Part shown: positions 56,210 to 64,000 of the stretch, piece by piece
Layout of the letters: each line of letters begins with the position of its first letter
Numbering within the stretch: the first letter of the stretch is position 1
From: a bacterium
GTDB taxonomy: Bacteria; Bacillota; Bacilli; Lactobacillales; Streptococcaceae
Direction of reading: 5' to 3'
DNA length: 64,000 bases
NCBI GenBank assembly: GCA_905221345.1
Contig: CAJNCW010000006.1
Location: 1-64,000 of the forward strand
Program-made: the position numbers and the translations under genes
The notes under the pieces: generated by a model
Databases searched by the model: none
Seen by the model: the letters and a program-made list of their open reading frames with translations, nothing else
What the model was told of the DNA's origin: nothing

Positions 56210-58744
56210 ATGAAATTCAATTCAAATCAGAGATATACTCGTTGGTCAATTCGCCGTCTCAGTGTCGGTGTTGCTTCAGTTGTTGTGGCTAGTGGCTTCT
56301 TTGTCCTAGTTGGTCAACCAAGTTCTGCACGTGCTGATATCGTCAATCCGACTCCTGCCCAAGTCGTGCCAGACGCAACTTCGGTGAGTGAAAAGAGCGA
56401 CTTACCAGCAGAGGTTCTCAAAAAAGCAGTCGATGTAGCTCTTACTTCAGAACAGTCTGTTCCAACACCTAAAGCAAGTGTGGATACGACAAGCTCTTCA
56501 GAAAAAGCGGACGCAACTGCTAAAGAGTCGGCAGTAGCACCAAAAGAAGAAGTGCAAGCACAACCTGACTCTAAGAAACAAACAGAAGATGCAGTTAAAC
56601 CTGTGGAAAGTCCTGCGTCTACAGTTTCTGGGCAAGACCGTGAAGCCAGTGAAGCGCAACCAGCGACCACTCCAGCTGAAGTGCAAAAAGGTGTGGCTGA
56701 CAACACCAAAGACACAGTAGATGTCCCAGCCACTTACTTGGACAAGGCTAACTTCCCAGGTCCATTTACAGCTGGTGTCAACCAAGTTATTCCATATGAA
56801 TTCTTCGCTGGAGACGGCATGTTAACTCGTCTTATCTTGAAAGCATCCGACAAGGCTCCATGGTCAGACAACGGAACAGCTAAAAATCCAGCTCTCCCAC
56901 CAGTAGAGAAATTAGGCAAAGGTCTTTACTTCTATGAAGTGGATTTAGCAGGTACCCAAGGCAAATCTGACAAAGAGCTGCTTGACCTTTTGAAACAAAA
57001 TGGTACGCAAAGCTATAAGGCTACCATTAAGGTGTACGGTGCGAAAGACGGCAAGGCAGACTTGAGCAACCTTGTAGCAACTAAAAATTTGGATGTCAAC
57101 TTGAATGGTTTGACCACTCCAGCTGAAGTCCAAAAAGGTGTGGCTGACAATACCAAAGATACAGTAGATGTCCCAGCCACTTACTTGGACAAGGCTAACT
57201 TCCCTGGTCCCTTCACAGCCGGTGTCAATCAAGTCATTCCATATGAATTCTTTGCTGGTGATGGCATGTTGACTCGCCTGATCTTGAAAGCCTCTGATAA
57301 GGCTCCATGGTCAGACAACGGAACAGCTAAAAATCCCGCTCTACCACCGGTAGAAAAATTAGGCAAAGGCCTTTACTTCTATGAAGTAGACTTGGCAGGC
57401 ACCCAAGGAAAATCAGATAAAGAGTTGCTTGACCTTTTGAAACAAAATGGTACACAAAGCTATAAGGCAACCATCAAAGTGTACGGTGCAAAAGACGGCA
57501 AGCCTGACTTAACTAACCTCGTAGCGACTAAGGATTTAAATGTCAACTTGAATGGTTTGACCACTCCAGCTGAAGTCCAAAAAGGTGTGGCTGACAACAC
57601 CAAAGACACAGTAGATGTCCCAGCTAGTTACCTTGACAAAGCCAATTTCCCAGGTCCATTCACAGCGGGTGTCAACCAAGTCATTCCATATGAATTCTTC
57701 GCTGGTGATGGCATGTTGACTCGCCTGATCTTGAAAGCCTCTGATAAGTCCCCATGGTCAGACAACGGTTCAGCTAAAAATCCCGCTCTCCCACCGGTAG
57801 AGAAACTGGGCAAAGGTCTTTACTTCTATGAAGTAGACTTGGCAGGCACCCAAGGTAAATCTGATAAAAACCTGCTTGACTTGTTAAAACAAAACGGCAC
57901 TCAAAGCTATAAAGCAACTATCAAGGTGTACGGTGCAAAAGACGGCAAACCTGACTTAACTAACCTCGTAGCGACTAAAGATTTGACTGTTAATTTGAAT
58001 GGCTTGACCACACCAAATCAGGTTAAAGACTCTGTTGTTAACAATGTCAAAGACATGATTGATGTTCCAGCTAGCTACCTTGATAAGGCTAAGGTTCCTG
58101 GACCTTTCTTGGCCGGTGTCAACCAAGTTATTCCATACGAAGCTTTTGGTGGAGATGGTATGTTGACTCGCCTCTTGTTAAAAGCCTCAGATAAAGCCCC
58201 ATGGTCAGACAATGGAACGGCTAAAAATCCCGCTCTATTGCCACTTGAAGGCTTGGCTAAAGGCCAATATTTCTACGAAGTGGATTTGAATGGCAATACG
58301 GTTGGCAAAGATGGTCAGGCCTTGCTGGATCAACTTCGAGCTAACGGAACACATACATACCTAGCTACTGTTAAAGTCTATGGATCTAAAGATGGCAAAC
58401 CTGATTTGACCAATCTGATTGCTACTCGTCAAGTAACGATTCAGCTTCGTGGAAAAGAAATGGCGACAATACCATCTCAACAAGGTCAGATGAATACGAA
58501 GCCTTCTGAAACAGGCTCTACAGGTACGACTGAGGGTATGATGGGTACAAATCACCATATGTCAGATATGAAAGTAGATCAACCAGCTTCTAGCCCAATG
58601 GCTAATATGATGAAAAAAGATGATAAAGCGATGCTACCAAATACTGGGGAAGCTAAAACGGCTACAGCTGGCCTTGGTATCTTTGGTCTAGCCTTGGCAG
58701 GTCTTGTTGGACTTTTGGGTTTGACAACCAAACGAGAAGATTAA
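56210..58744 (+). CDS. pavB: PavB-like fibronectin-binding adhesin with SSURE repeats
   Basis: An 844-residue LPXTG protein: YSIRK-like signal (RYTRWSIRRLSVGVASVVVA), a Glu/Pro/Ala-rich linker to about 152, four SSURE repeats of 149 residues each, a Met-rich segment, and LPNTG at 809-813 with hydrophobic helix and KRED tail. SSURE domains bind fibronectin and plasminogen in pneumococcal PavB, encoded at the same position before TCS08. Repeats 1-3 are almost identical; repeat 4 is diverged. Expected on the cell wall under control of the next two genes. Confidence 0.93.
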   Translation: MKFNSNQRYTRWSIRRLSVGVASVVVASGFFVLVGQPSSARADIVNPTPAQVVPDATSVSEKSDLPAEVLKKAVDVALTSEQSVPTPKASVDTTSSSEKADATAKESAVAPKEEVQAQPDSKKQTEDAVKPVESPASTVSGQDREASEAQPATTPAEVQKGVADNTKDTVDVPATYLDKANFPGPFTAGVNQVIPYEFFAGDGMLTRLILKASDKAPWSDNGTAKNPALPPVEKLGKGLYFYEVDLAGTQGKSDKELLDLLKQNGTQSYKATIKVYGAKDGKADLSNLVATKNLDVNLNGLTTPAEVQKGVADNTKDTVDVPATYLDKANFPGPFTAGVNQVIPYEFFAGDGMLTRLILKASDKAPWSDNGTAKNPALPPVEKLGKGLYFYEVDLAGTQGKSDKELLDLLKQNGTQSYKATIKVYGAKDGKPDLTNLVATKDLNVNLNGLTTPAEVQKGVADNTKDTVDVPASYLDKANFPGPFTAGVNQVIPYEFFAGDGMLTRLILKASDKSPWSDNGSAKNPALPPVEKLGKGLYFYEVDLAGTQGKSDKNLLDLLKQNGTQSYKATIKVYGAKDGKPDLTNLVATKDLTVNLNGLTTPNQVKDSVVNNVKDMIDVPASYLDKAKVPGPFLAGVNQVIPYEAFGGDGMLTRLLLKASDKAPWSDNGTAKNPALLPLEGLAKGQYFYEVDLNGNTVGKDGQALLDQLRANGTHTYLATVKVYGSKDGKPDLTNLIATRQVTIQLRGKEMATIPSQQGQMNTKPSETGSTGTTEGMMGTNHHMSDMKVDQPASSPMANMMKKDDKAMLPNTGEAKTATAGLGIFGLALAGLVGLLGLTTKRED
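56666..58453 (+). repeat. Four 447-bp SSURE repeats
   Basis: Repeat starts (ACCACTCCAGCTGAAGT type) are at 56666, 57113, 57560 and, diverged, 58007; each unit is exactly 447 bp. The first three share most bases and are prone to gain or loss by slipped or homologous recombination. Assembly from short reads could miscount them. Confidence 0.95.
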
Positions 58745-58824
58745 GATTCAAATCACTTAAACATTAGGGAAAATAGTGTTATACTAAAGCAAGTATAACA
58801 CTGTTTTTATCGAAGGAGTGTCAG

Positions 58825-59523
58825 ATGAAAAAGACAATTTTGCTGGTTGATGATGAGATAGATATTCTAGATATTCAAAACCGCTATCTTATACAGGCTG
58901 GTTATGACGTTTTAGTCGCCCATGATGGTAAGGAGGGATTAGAGCTTTTCAGAAAAAAATCTATCGACCTCATTATCACAGATATCATGATGCCAAATAT
59001 GGACGGCTATGATTTTATCAGTGAAGTTCAGTATATCGCTCCGGATCAACCCTTCCTCTTTACAACTGCTAAGACGAGCGAACAGGATAAGATTTATGGA
59101 TTAAGTTTGGGGGCAGATGATTTTATAGTCAAACCCTTTAGTCCACGCGAATTAGTTTTAAGAGTGAATAATATTTTGCGTCGCCTTAGCCGTGGAAGAG
59201 AGACAGAACAAATCGAGTTTGGTGACCTGGTAATCAACCATGTGACTCATGAGGTTCGCATTGGGGACCAACCATTGGAATTGACAGTAAAATCCTTTGA
59301 ACTTCTATGGATATTAGCCAGCAATCCTGAGAGAGTCTTTTCAAAGACGGAACTTTATGAGAAGGTATGGCAAGAGGACTATGTGGATGATACCAATACA
59401 CTCAATGTTCATATCCATGCTTTGAGGCAAGAGTTGACCAAGTATACGAATTCAAATGCTCCTGCTATCAAAACTGTCTGGGGTTTGGGTTATAAGATGG
59501 AAAGACCAAGAGGTAGAAAATGA
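58825..59523 (+). CDS. Response regulator, TCS08/SaeR-like
   Basis: A 232-residue OmpR-family regulator. Receiver domain with phospho-acceptor Asp53 (LIITDIMMPNMDGYDF) and Lys in FIVKPFSPREL, then a winged-helix DNA-binding domain (SKTELYEKVWQEDYVDDTNTLNVHIHALR). It overlaps the kinase start by 4 bp. By position this is RR08, which in pneumococcus affects pavB and pilus genes. Confidence 0.94.
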   Translation: MKKTILLVDDEIDILDIQNRYLIQAGYDVLVAHDGKEGLELFRKKSIDLIITDIMMPNMDGYDFISEVQYIAPDQPFLFTTAKTSEQDKIYGLSLGADDFIVKPFSPRELVLRVNNILRRLSRGRETEQIEFGDLVINHVTHEVRIGDQPLELTVKSFELLWILASNPERVFSKTELYEKVWQEDYVDDTNTLNVHIHALRQELTKYTNSNAPAIKTVWGLGYKMERPRGRK

Positions 59524-60554
59524 AATTAAAAAACTATATTTTAGTGGGGTATCTAGTGTCGACTCTACTAACGATTTTGGTCGTTTTCTGGGCAGTCCAA
59601 CGAATGTTGATCGAGAAAAGTGAAGTTTACTTTCTAGTTGGAATGACCTTGATTGCTAGTTTCATTGGCGCTGCAGTGAGCATCTTTCTTTTGTCGCCTG
59701 TGTTCTCTTCTCTGAAACATTTGAAAAAACAAGCTCAGGATATAGCAAGCAAGGATTTCAGAACAGAAATTGAAACCAAAGGCCCATTAGAATTTCAAGA
59801 GCTGGGGCAGGCTTTTAATGACATGTCCCACAATTTGCAGGCTACCTTTCAATCACTTGATGAGAGCGAGCAAGAAAAGAGAATGATGATTGCGCAGCTC
59901 TCTCACGATATTAAAACTCCCATTACCTCCATTCAGGTTACTGTGGAGGGAATTCTAGATGGAGTGATCAAGGAAGAGGAGTGGCTCCACTACTTAACCA
60001 CGATTGGTCGGCAAACTGAGCGTCTAAACAAGCTAGTGGAGGAATTGGATGTTTTGACTCTCAATACACAACCTCAAGATACTGCTGATGAAGAAGTCGA
60101 AGAGGTCTTTTTAGATCAGCTGCTGATTGAGTCAATGAGTGAATTTCAACTCCAGATTGAACAAGAGGAGCGAGATGTTTACATTCAAGTATCACCTGAG
60201 TCGGCGAAAATCAAGAGCCATTCTGACAAACTTTCTCGCATTCTGGTCAATTTGTTAAACAATGCCTTTAAATATTCAGAACCAGGAACCAGAATCGAGG
60301 TTCTTGCCCAATTAACAGAACAAGAGCTGACAATCAGTGTGAAAGACGAGGGTCAGGGGATTCTTCCTGAAGATTTGGAAAAGATCTTTAAACGACTTTA
60401 TCGTGTGGAAACTTCGCGCAATATGAAGACAGGTGGGCATGGCTTAGGTCTTGCGATTGCACGCGAACTAGCTCATCAGCTTGGTGGCGAAATCACAGCA
60501 GAAAGTCAATATGGCTTAGGAAGCAAGTTTACATTCAGCCTCAATTTGAAATAA
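59520..60554 (+). CDS. Sensor histidine kinase, TCS08/SaeS-like
   Basis: A 344-residue kinase: two N-terminal membrane helices with almost no outside loop (about 7-28 and 37-60), a HAMP linker, H-box His129 in AQLSHDIKTPITSIQ, then N box NLLNNAFKYSEPGTR, G boxes DEGQGI and GGHGLGLAI. The very short sensor region marks it as an intramembrane-sensing kinase (as in SaeS), likely detecting envelope stress. Confidence 0.94.
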   Translation: MKLKNYILVGYLVSTLLTILVVFWAVQRMLIEKSEVYFLVGMTLIASFIGAAVSIFLLSPVFSSLKHLKKQAQDIASKDFRTEIETKGPLEFQELGQAFNDMSHNLQATFQSLDESEQEKRMMIAQLSHDIKTPITSIQVTVEGILDGVIKEEEWLHYLTTIGRQTERLNKLVEELDVLTLNTQPQDTADEEVEEVFLDQLLIESMSEFQLQIEQEERDVYIQVSPESAKIKSHSDKLSRILVNLLNNAFKYSEPGTRIEVLAQLTEQELTISVKDEGQGILPEDLEKIFKRLYRVETSRNMKTGGHGLGLAIARELAHQLGGEITAESQYGLGSKFTFSLNLK

Positions 60555-60568
60555 AGCCGTAAAATCTC

Positions 60569-60597
60569 TTTACAAATCTAGCTTTTCATGGTACAAT
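60569..60597 (+). promoter_or_regulatory. rpsD promoter
   Basis: TTTACA (60569-60574) and TACAAT (60592-60597), 17 bp apart. The transcript would start near 60604, at the base of the leader stem. Confidence 0.8.
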
Positions 60598-60604
60598 AGC
60601 CTTT

Positions 60605-60724
60605 GTGTGAAATAGCAGCAGGAAAGCATGAAGCTCGTCAACAGGTGTCTTATGACAAGTAACCTTGGCTGTTTAGGCGAAGGGCATCTGCACGAATCAG
60701 GGCTTTCTAAGTGACTATTTCCAC
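60605..60724 (+). promoter_or_regulatory. rpsD leader RNA (S4 autoregulation)
   Basis: GTGTGAAATAG (60605-60615) pairs with CTATTTCCAC (60715-60724), and AGGAAAGC with GGGCTTTCT inside, giving a closed, branched leader of 120 nt before the S4 ribosome site. Firmicute rpsD leaders bind S4 to shut down translation; this fits in place and shape, but I did not match a covariance model. Confidence 0.7.
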
Positions 60725-60756
60725 CGAAATATTATTTATATCAGGAGGACATACAC

Positions 60757-61368
60757 ATGTCACGTTATACAGGACCATCTTGGAAACAAGCTCGTCGCCT
60801 TGGCCTTTCACTTACAGGTACAGGTAAAGAATTGGCACGTCGTAACTACGTACCAGGACAACACGGACCAAACAACCGTTCTAAATTGTCAGAATACGGT
60901 TTGCAATTGGCTGAAAAACAAAAACTTCGTTTCACTTACGGTGTAGGTGAAAAACAATTCCGTAACTTGTTCGTACAAGCTACAAAAATCAAAGGCGGAA
61001 TCCTAGGTTTCAACTTTATGCTTCTTTTGGAACGTCGTTTGGATAACGTTGTTTACCGTCTTGGCCTTGCGACTACTCGTCGTCAAGCTCGTCAATTCGT
61101 AAACCACGGTCACATCCTTGTTGACGGAAAACGCGTTGATATCCCATCATACCGCGTAACTCCAGGTCAAGTAATCTCAGTTCGTGAAAAATCATTGAAA
61201 GTTCCAGCGATCCTTGAAGCAGTAGAAGCTACTCTTGGACGTCCAGCATTCGTATCATTCGACGCTGAAAAATTGGAAGGTTCATTGACTCGCTTGCCAG
61301 AACGCGACGAAATCAACCCAGAAATCAACGAAGCACTTGTCGTTGAATTCTACAACAAAATGCTTTAA
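60757..61368 (+). CDS. rpsD: 30S ribosomal protein S4
   Basis: A 203-residue S4. [24 protein letters not shown] at the N-terminus and the S4 RNA-binding domain ([33 protein letters not shown]) are clear. Codon use is strongly biased to preferred codons. No zinc-binding cysteines in the N-terminus, so it is the Cys-less form. Binds 16S rRNA early in assembly and represses its own mRNA. Confidence 0.98.
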   Translation: MSRYTGPSWKQARRLGLSLTGTGKELARRNYVPGQHGPNNRSKLSEYGLQLAEKQKLRFTYGVGEKQFRNLFVQATKIKGGILGFNFMLLLERRLDNVVYRLGLATTRRQARQFVNHGHILVDGKRVDIPSYRVTPGQVISVREKSLKVPAILEAVEATLGRPAFVSFDAEKLEGSLTRLPERDEINPEINEALVVEFYNKML

Positions 61369-61387
61369 TTTTAAGAAATATCTTACA

Positions 61388-61413
61388 GAAAGCCTACAAC
61401 AGTGGGCTTTTTG
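61388..61413 (+). terminator. Terminator after rpsD
   Basis: AAAGCC pairs with GGGCTTT around a 9-base loop, followed by a T run. Confidence 0.75.
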
Positions 61414-61463
61414 CTTTGTCTTAAAAAACTATAGAACACTTCTTAACTGTGAGGGAGGATAAG

Positions 61464-61505
61464 CAAAAAAGTTCCCTGCAAATTGAAATTGCAAGGAACT
61501 TTTGT
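61464..61505 (-). terminator. Terminator of the HXXEE gene
   Basis: AAAAGTTCC.TGCAA and TTGCA.GGAACTTTT form a long stem with outer A and T runs, directly after the minus-strand stop. Confidence 0.85.
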
Positions 61506-62023
61506 TAATGGTTATGGACAAGCCAGGCGGAATACTTTTTCCCGAGCCAGAGAGCAAATAGGAGATTGATGACGACGATGCCTGAACCGACCAGTGAAAA
61601 TAGGAAAAATTCGCTAGTCGAAACCTGCCACAAATGCACGATGTCTGTAATCAAATAAGCACTGACAGGAAAACAAAGGATAGAAGTGATTAGAGCAGGG
61701 ATATACTTGCGAAGAAAGATTGATTGTCCCATATGGAGCAAGAGATGGAGTGCAAAGGCCACAAATCCCCCTAACCAAATTAATTCGAAAACTCTAGATT
61801 GAGTAAAATACGTTAATAAAGTGATGGTTAAGACAAGGATGAATTCCTCAAAAACAGCAAGAGCAAATCCCTCTGTTGTCATTTCTTTGTGGAGTTTGAG
61901 AATAGTTGGAGCCTTTTGGGTCAGCAAGGTTTCGTTGAAATGAATCCAAGGGACAAGACCGATAATTTCTTCCATATCGTGAAAGATAAAGAGTAGCGGG
62001 AACATCCAAAGATAAAATGCCAT
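61505..62023 (-). CDS. HXXEE-domain membrane protein
   Basis: A 172-residue membrane protein. The N-terminal FIFHDMEEIIG gives the His-x-x-Glu-Glu motif, FALAVFEEFI the second acidic motif, and FALHLLLHMGQSI the histidine motif, all on helices. This is the HXXEE family, thought to be membrane enzymes with a metal site but of unknown reaction. Four to five helices. AGGAGAG ribosome site on the minus strand. Confidence 0.85.
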   Translation of the reverse strand: MAFYLWMFPLLFIFHDMEEIIGLVPWIHFNETLLTQKAPTILKLHKEMTTEGFALAVFEEFILVLTITLLTYFTQSRVFELIWLGGFVAFALHLLLHMGQSIFLRKYIPALITSILCFPVSAYLITDIVHLWQVSTSEFFLFSLVGSGIVVINLLFALWLGKKYSAWLVHNH

Positions 62024-62097
62024 AAATCTCTCCTGAAAAGTTATATATCGCTAACCAATAAAGCAAAAAACGCCCAGTAAGGCGTTTTGAGTAATGC

Positions 62098-62247
62098 TTA
62101 TTTAACTTCTGTAAACACAACGTGTTTGCGAAGTTTTGGTGAGTATTTCTTCAATTGAAGACGGTCTGGAGTGTTACGTTTGTTTTTAGAAGTAAGGTAC
62201 AAGCGTTCACCAGATTCTTTGTGTTCAAGTGTGATATTTACGCGCAT
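62098..62247 (-). CDS. rpmG: 50S ribosomal protein L33
   Basis: A 49-residue L33 starting [20 protein letters not shown] and ending [12 protein letters not shown]. The usual CxxC zinc pairs are absent, so it is the zinc-independent form. It follows rpmF by 15 bp with a GGGAGATACC ribosome site. Confidence 0.95.
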
Positions 62248-62262
62248 GGTATCTCCCTTCTA

Positions 62263-62445
62263 TTATTCAGCTGATGCAGCTTTAGCGATTTTACGTCCTT
62301 TGTAGTATCCTTTAAGTGATACGCGGTGAGAACGTGAGTAATCTCCAGTAGTTTCGTCAAAGTTTACAGATGGAGCTGTTACTTTGTAGTGTGTACGACG
62401 TTTGTTTTTCTTCGCTTTTGAGGTGCGACGTGCAGGTACTGCCAT
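62263..62445 (-). CDS. rpmF: 50S ribosomal protein L32
   Basis: A 60-residue L32 starting [20 protein letters not shown]. The central zinc cysteines are absent ([23 protein letters not shown]), so like L33 here it is of the Cys-less type. First gene of the rpmF-rpmG operon on the minus strand. Confidence 0.96.
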
Positions 62446-62639
62446 TTTCTTTTCTCCTTTAGGTATTTAAATTCGATTCAATCTAGTGATTTTCATCAAC
62501 CATACTAGGATAACACATTTTTTTTGTAAAGTAAAGTTACTTGACAAAAAAAGATGAAAAAATTAGAAGCCATTCAATCAAATTAATCGAAATTTTCTGA
62601 AAATTCAAGAATTTTCTTCTGTTCATCGCCTTTAAAATG

Positions 62640-62648
62640 TGCTATAAT
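62640..62648 (+). promoter_or_regulatory. Extended -10 promoter of ilvD
   Basis: TGCTATAAT, a perfect extended -10, lies 27 bp before the start codon; the -35 is weak. No leader peptide or T-box is present in the short 5' region. Confidence 0.7.
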
Positions 62649-62675
62649 AGTAAAAACTGAAACGGGAGGGATAAG

Positions 62676-64000
62676 ATGACTGAATTAGATAAACGTCACC
62701 GCAGTAGCATTTATGACAGCATGGTTAAATCACCAAACCGTGCTATGCTTCGTGCGACTGGTATGACAGATAAGGACTTTGAAACACCGATTGTGGGAGT
62801 GATTTCGACTTGGGCGGAAAATACACCATGTAACATTCACTTGCATGATTTTGGGAAATTGGCTAAAGAGGGTGTCAAATCGGCAGGTGCTTGGCCTGTT
62901 CAGTTTGGGACTATTACCGTAGCAGACGGGATTGCCATGGGAACGCCTGGTATGCGTTTCTCTCTAACATCTCGTGATATCATTGCGGACTCCATCGAGG
63001 CGGCGATGGGTGGTCACAACGTCGATGCCTTTGTTGCTATCGGTGGCTGTGACAAGAATATGCCTGGTTCTATGATTGCCATTGCCAACATGGATATCCC
63101 AGCTATTTTCGCCTATGGTGGGACCATTGCACCGGGTAATCTTGATGGCAAAGACATTGACTTGGTTTCTGTTTTTGAGGGAATCGGAAAATGGAACCAC
63201 GGTGACATGACAGCTGAGGACGTAAAACGTCTTGAATGTAATGCCTGCCCGGGCCCTGGTGGTTGTGGTGGTATGTATACCGCTAATACCATGGCGACTG
63301 CTATCGAAGTTCTTGGTATGAGTTTGCCAGGATCTTCATCTCACCCAGCTGAATCAGCTGACAAGAAAGAAGATATCGAAGCAGCAGGACGTGCTGTTGT
63401 CAAGATGCTGGAACTTGGTCTCAAACCATCAGATATCTTGACTCGTGAAGCCTTTGAAGATGCCATTACAGTAACTATGGCTCTCGGTGGTTCTACCAAT
63501 GCCACTCTTCACTTGCTTGCCATTGCCCATGCGGCTAATGTTGACTTGTCACTTGAGGACTTCAATACGATCCAAGAACGTGTGCCTCACTTGGCCGACT
63601 TGAAACCTTCTGGTCAGTATGTCTTTCAAGACCTCTACGAAGTCGGTGGTGTACCTGCGGTTATGAAGTACTTGTTGGCAAATGGATTCCTTCATGGCGA
63701 CCGCATCACATGTACTGGTAAGACAGTCGCTGAAAACTTGGCCGACTTTGCAGACCTCACACCAGGTCAAAAAGTCATCATGCCACTGGAAAATCCAAAA
63801 CGTGCAGATGGACCATTGATTATCCTGAACGGGAACCTTGCTCCTGACGGTGCGGTTGCCAAGGTATCAGGTGTGAAAGTGCGTCGTCACGTTGGACCAG
63901 CTAAGGTCTTTGACTCAGAAGAAGATGCTATTCAGGCCGTTCTGACAGATGAAATCGTTGATGGCGATGTTGTCGTTGTTCGTTTTGTTGGACCGAAGGG
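62676..64000 (+). CDS. ilvD: Dihydroxy-acid dehydratase (5' part)
   Basis: The first 441 or so residues of IlvD, open to the window end; the remaining C-terminal residues are outside. GGGAGGGATAAG precedes the ATG. Iron-sulfur and metal ligands are visible in [13 protein letters not shown] and [19 protein letters not shown], and the N-terminus [20 protein letters not shown] is typical of streptococci. It makes 2-oxo acids for isoleucine and valine synthesis. Complete as far as seen. Confidence 0.95.
   Translation, partial: MTELDKRHRSSIYDSMVKSPNRAMLRATGMTDKDFETPIVGVISTWAENTPCNIHLHDFGKLAKEGVKSAGAWPVQFGTITVADGIAMGTPGMRFSLTSRDIIADSIEAAMGGHNVDAFVAIGGCDKNMPGSMIAIANMDIPAIFAYGGTIAPGNLDGKDIDLVSVFEGIGKWNHGDMTAEDVKRLECNACPGPGGCGGMYTANTMATAIEVLGMSLPGSSSHPAESADKKEDIEAAGRAVVKMLELGLKPSDILTREAFEDAITVTMALGGSTNATLHLLAIAHAANVDLSLEDFNTIQERVPHLADLKPSGQYVFQDLYEVGGVPAVMKYLLANGFLHGDRITCTGKTVAENLADFADLTPGQKVIMPLENPKRADGPLIILNGNLAPDGAVAKVSGVKVRRHVGPAKVFDSEEDAIQAVLTDEIVDGDVVVVRFVGPK

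Overview
The window reads as chromosome of a mitis-group streptococcus (Streptococcus mitis, oralis, infantis or pneumoniae relative). The evidence is full-length ComA/ComB, a PurC-to-PurB purine locus, the sortase-anchored hexosaminidase StrH, the BgaC/mannose-family PTS operon, a PavB-like SSURE adhesin beside a TCS08-type two-component system, and sharp TTGACA/TATAAT promoters in a low-GC background. Gene order from the aminotransferase to rpsD follows the pneumococcal order as I remember it, with several local differences. I see no tRNA, rRNA, CRISPR array or complete insertion sequence.

Layout. 1-1.1 kb: possible IS200/IS605 right-end remnant, then a YeiH-type membrane protein. 1.2-4.5 kb: aminotransferase-recO-plsX-acpP. 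4.5-7.1 kb: a dense run of tiny genes, made of a tandem array of 16-residue Trp/Lys peptides followed by double-glycine bacteriocin-like peptides with small membrane (immunity-type) proteins. 7.1-10.8 kb: comAB behind a ComE-type direct repeat. The peptidase/ABC exporter therefore lies just downstream of peptides that carry the leader type it cleaves. 10.8-28.4 kb: the de novo purine locus purC-L-F-M-N-H / purD-E-K / purB. It is interrupted twice by accessory genes. Between purH and purD lies a convergent two-gene ATPase plus TOPRIM module (RloA/RloB, AbiL or PARIS type), flanked by a 339-bp direct duplication of the purH 3' end. Between purK and purB lies an AT-rich, signal-less DNA/RNA non-specific nuclease.

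28.4-41.6 kb: host-glycan utilisation. StrH (surface hexosaminidase), a GntR regulator, BgaC beta-galactosidase, mannose-family PTS EIIB-C-D-A, AgaS, a tagatose-bisphosphate aldolase and GalM form a pathway from glycan trimming to triose phosphates. cre-like sites lie at both strH and bgaC. 41.6-46.2 kb: a frameshifted glyoxalase gene, a structured leader RNA, and a cluster of small membrane proteins of unknown function including one tandem paralogue with an in-frame stop. 46.3-47.8 kb: a persulfide-sensor (CstR-like) gene, two single-domain rhodaneses and a decayed CoA-disulfide-reductase/rhodanese relic with a clear CsoR/CstR-type operator. 47.9-53 kb: maltose-type acetyltransferase, a beta-helix-type lipoprotein, and an ABC exporter with a TetR repressor and two matching palindromic operators. 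53.2-60.6 kb: nucleoside phosphorylase, TrkH/TrkA potassium uptake, PavB-like adhesin, two-component system. 60.6-64 kb: rpsD with a structured leader, an HXXEE membrane protein, rpmG-rpmF, and the 5' part of ilvD running off the window.

The two most notable systems are the tiny-peptide/bacteriocin locus in front of comAB and the defence-type cassette bounded by diverged purH 3' ends. All family assignments are by reading motifs and from general family knowledge. No database search was run.
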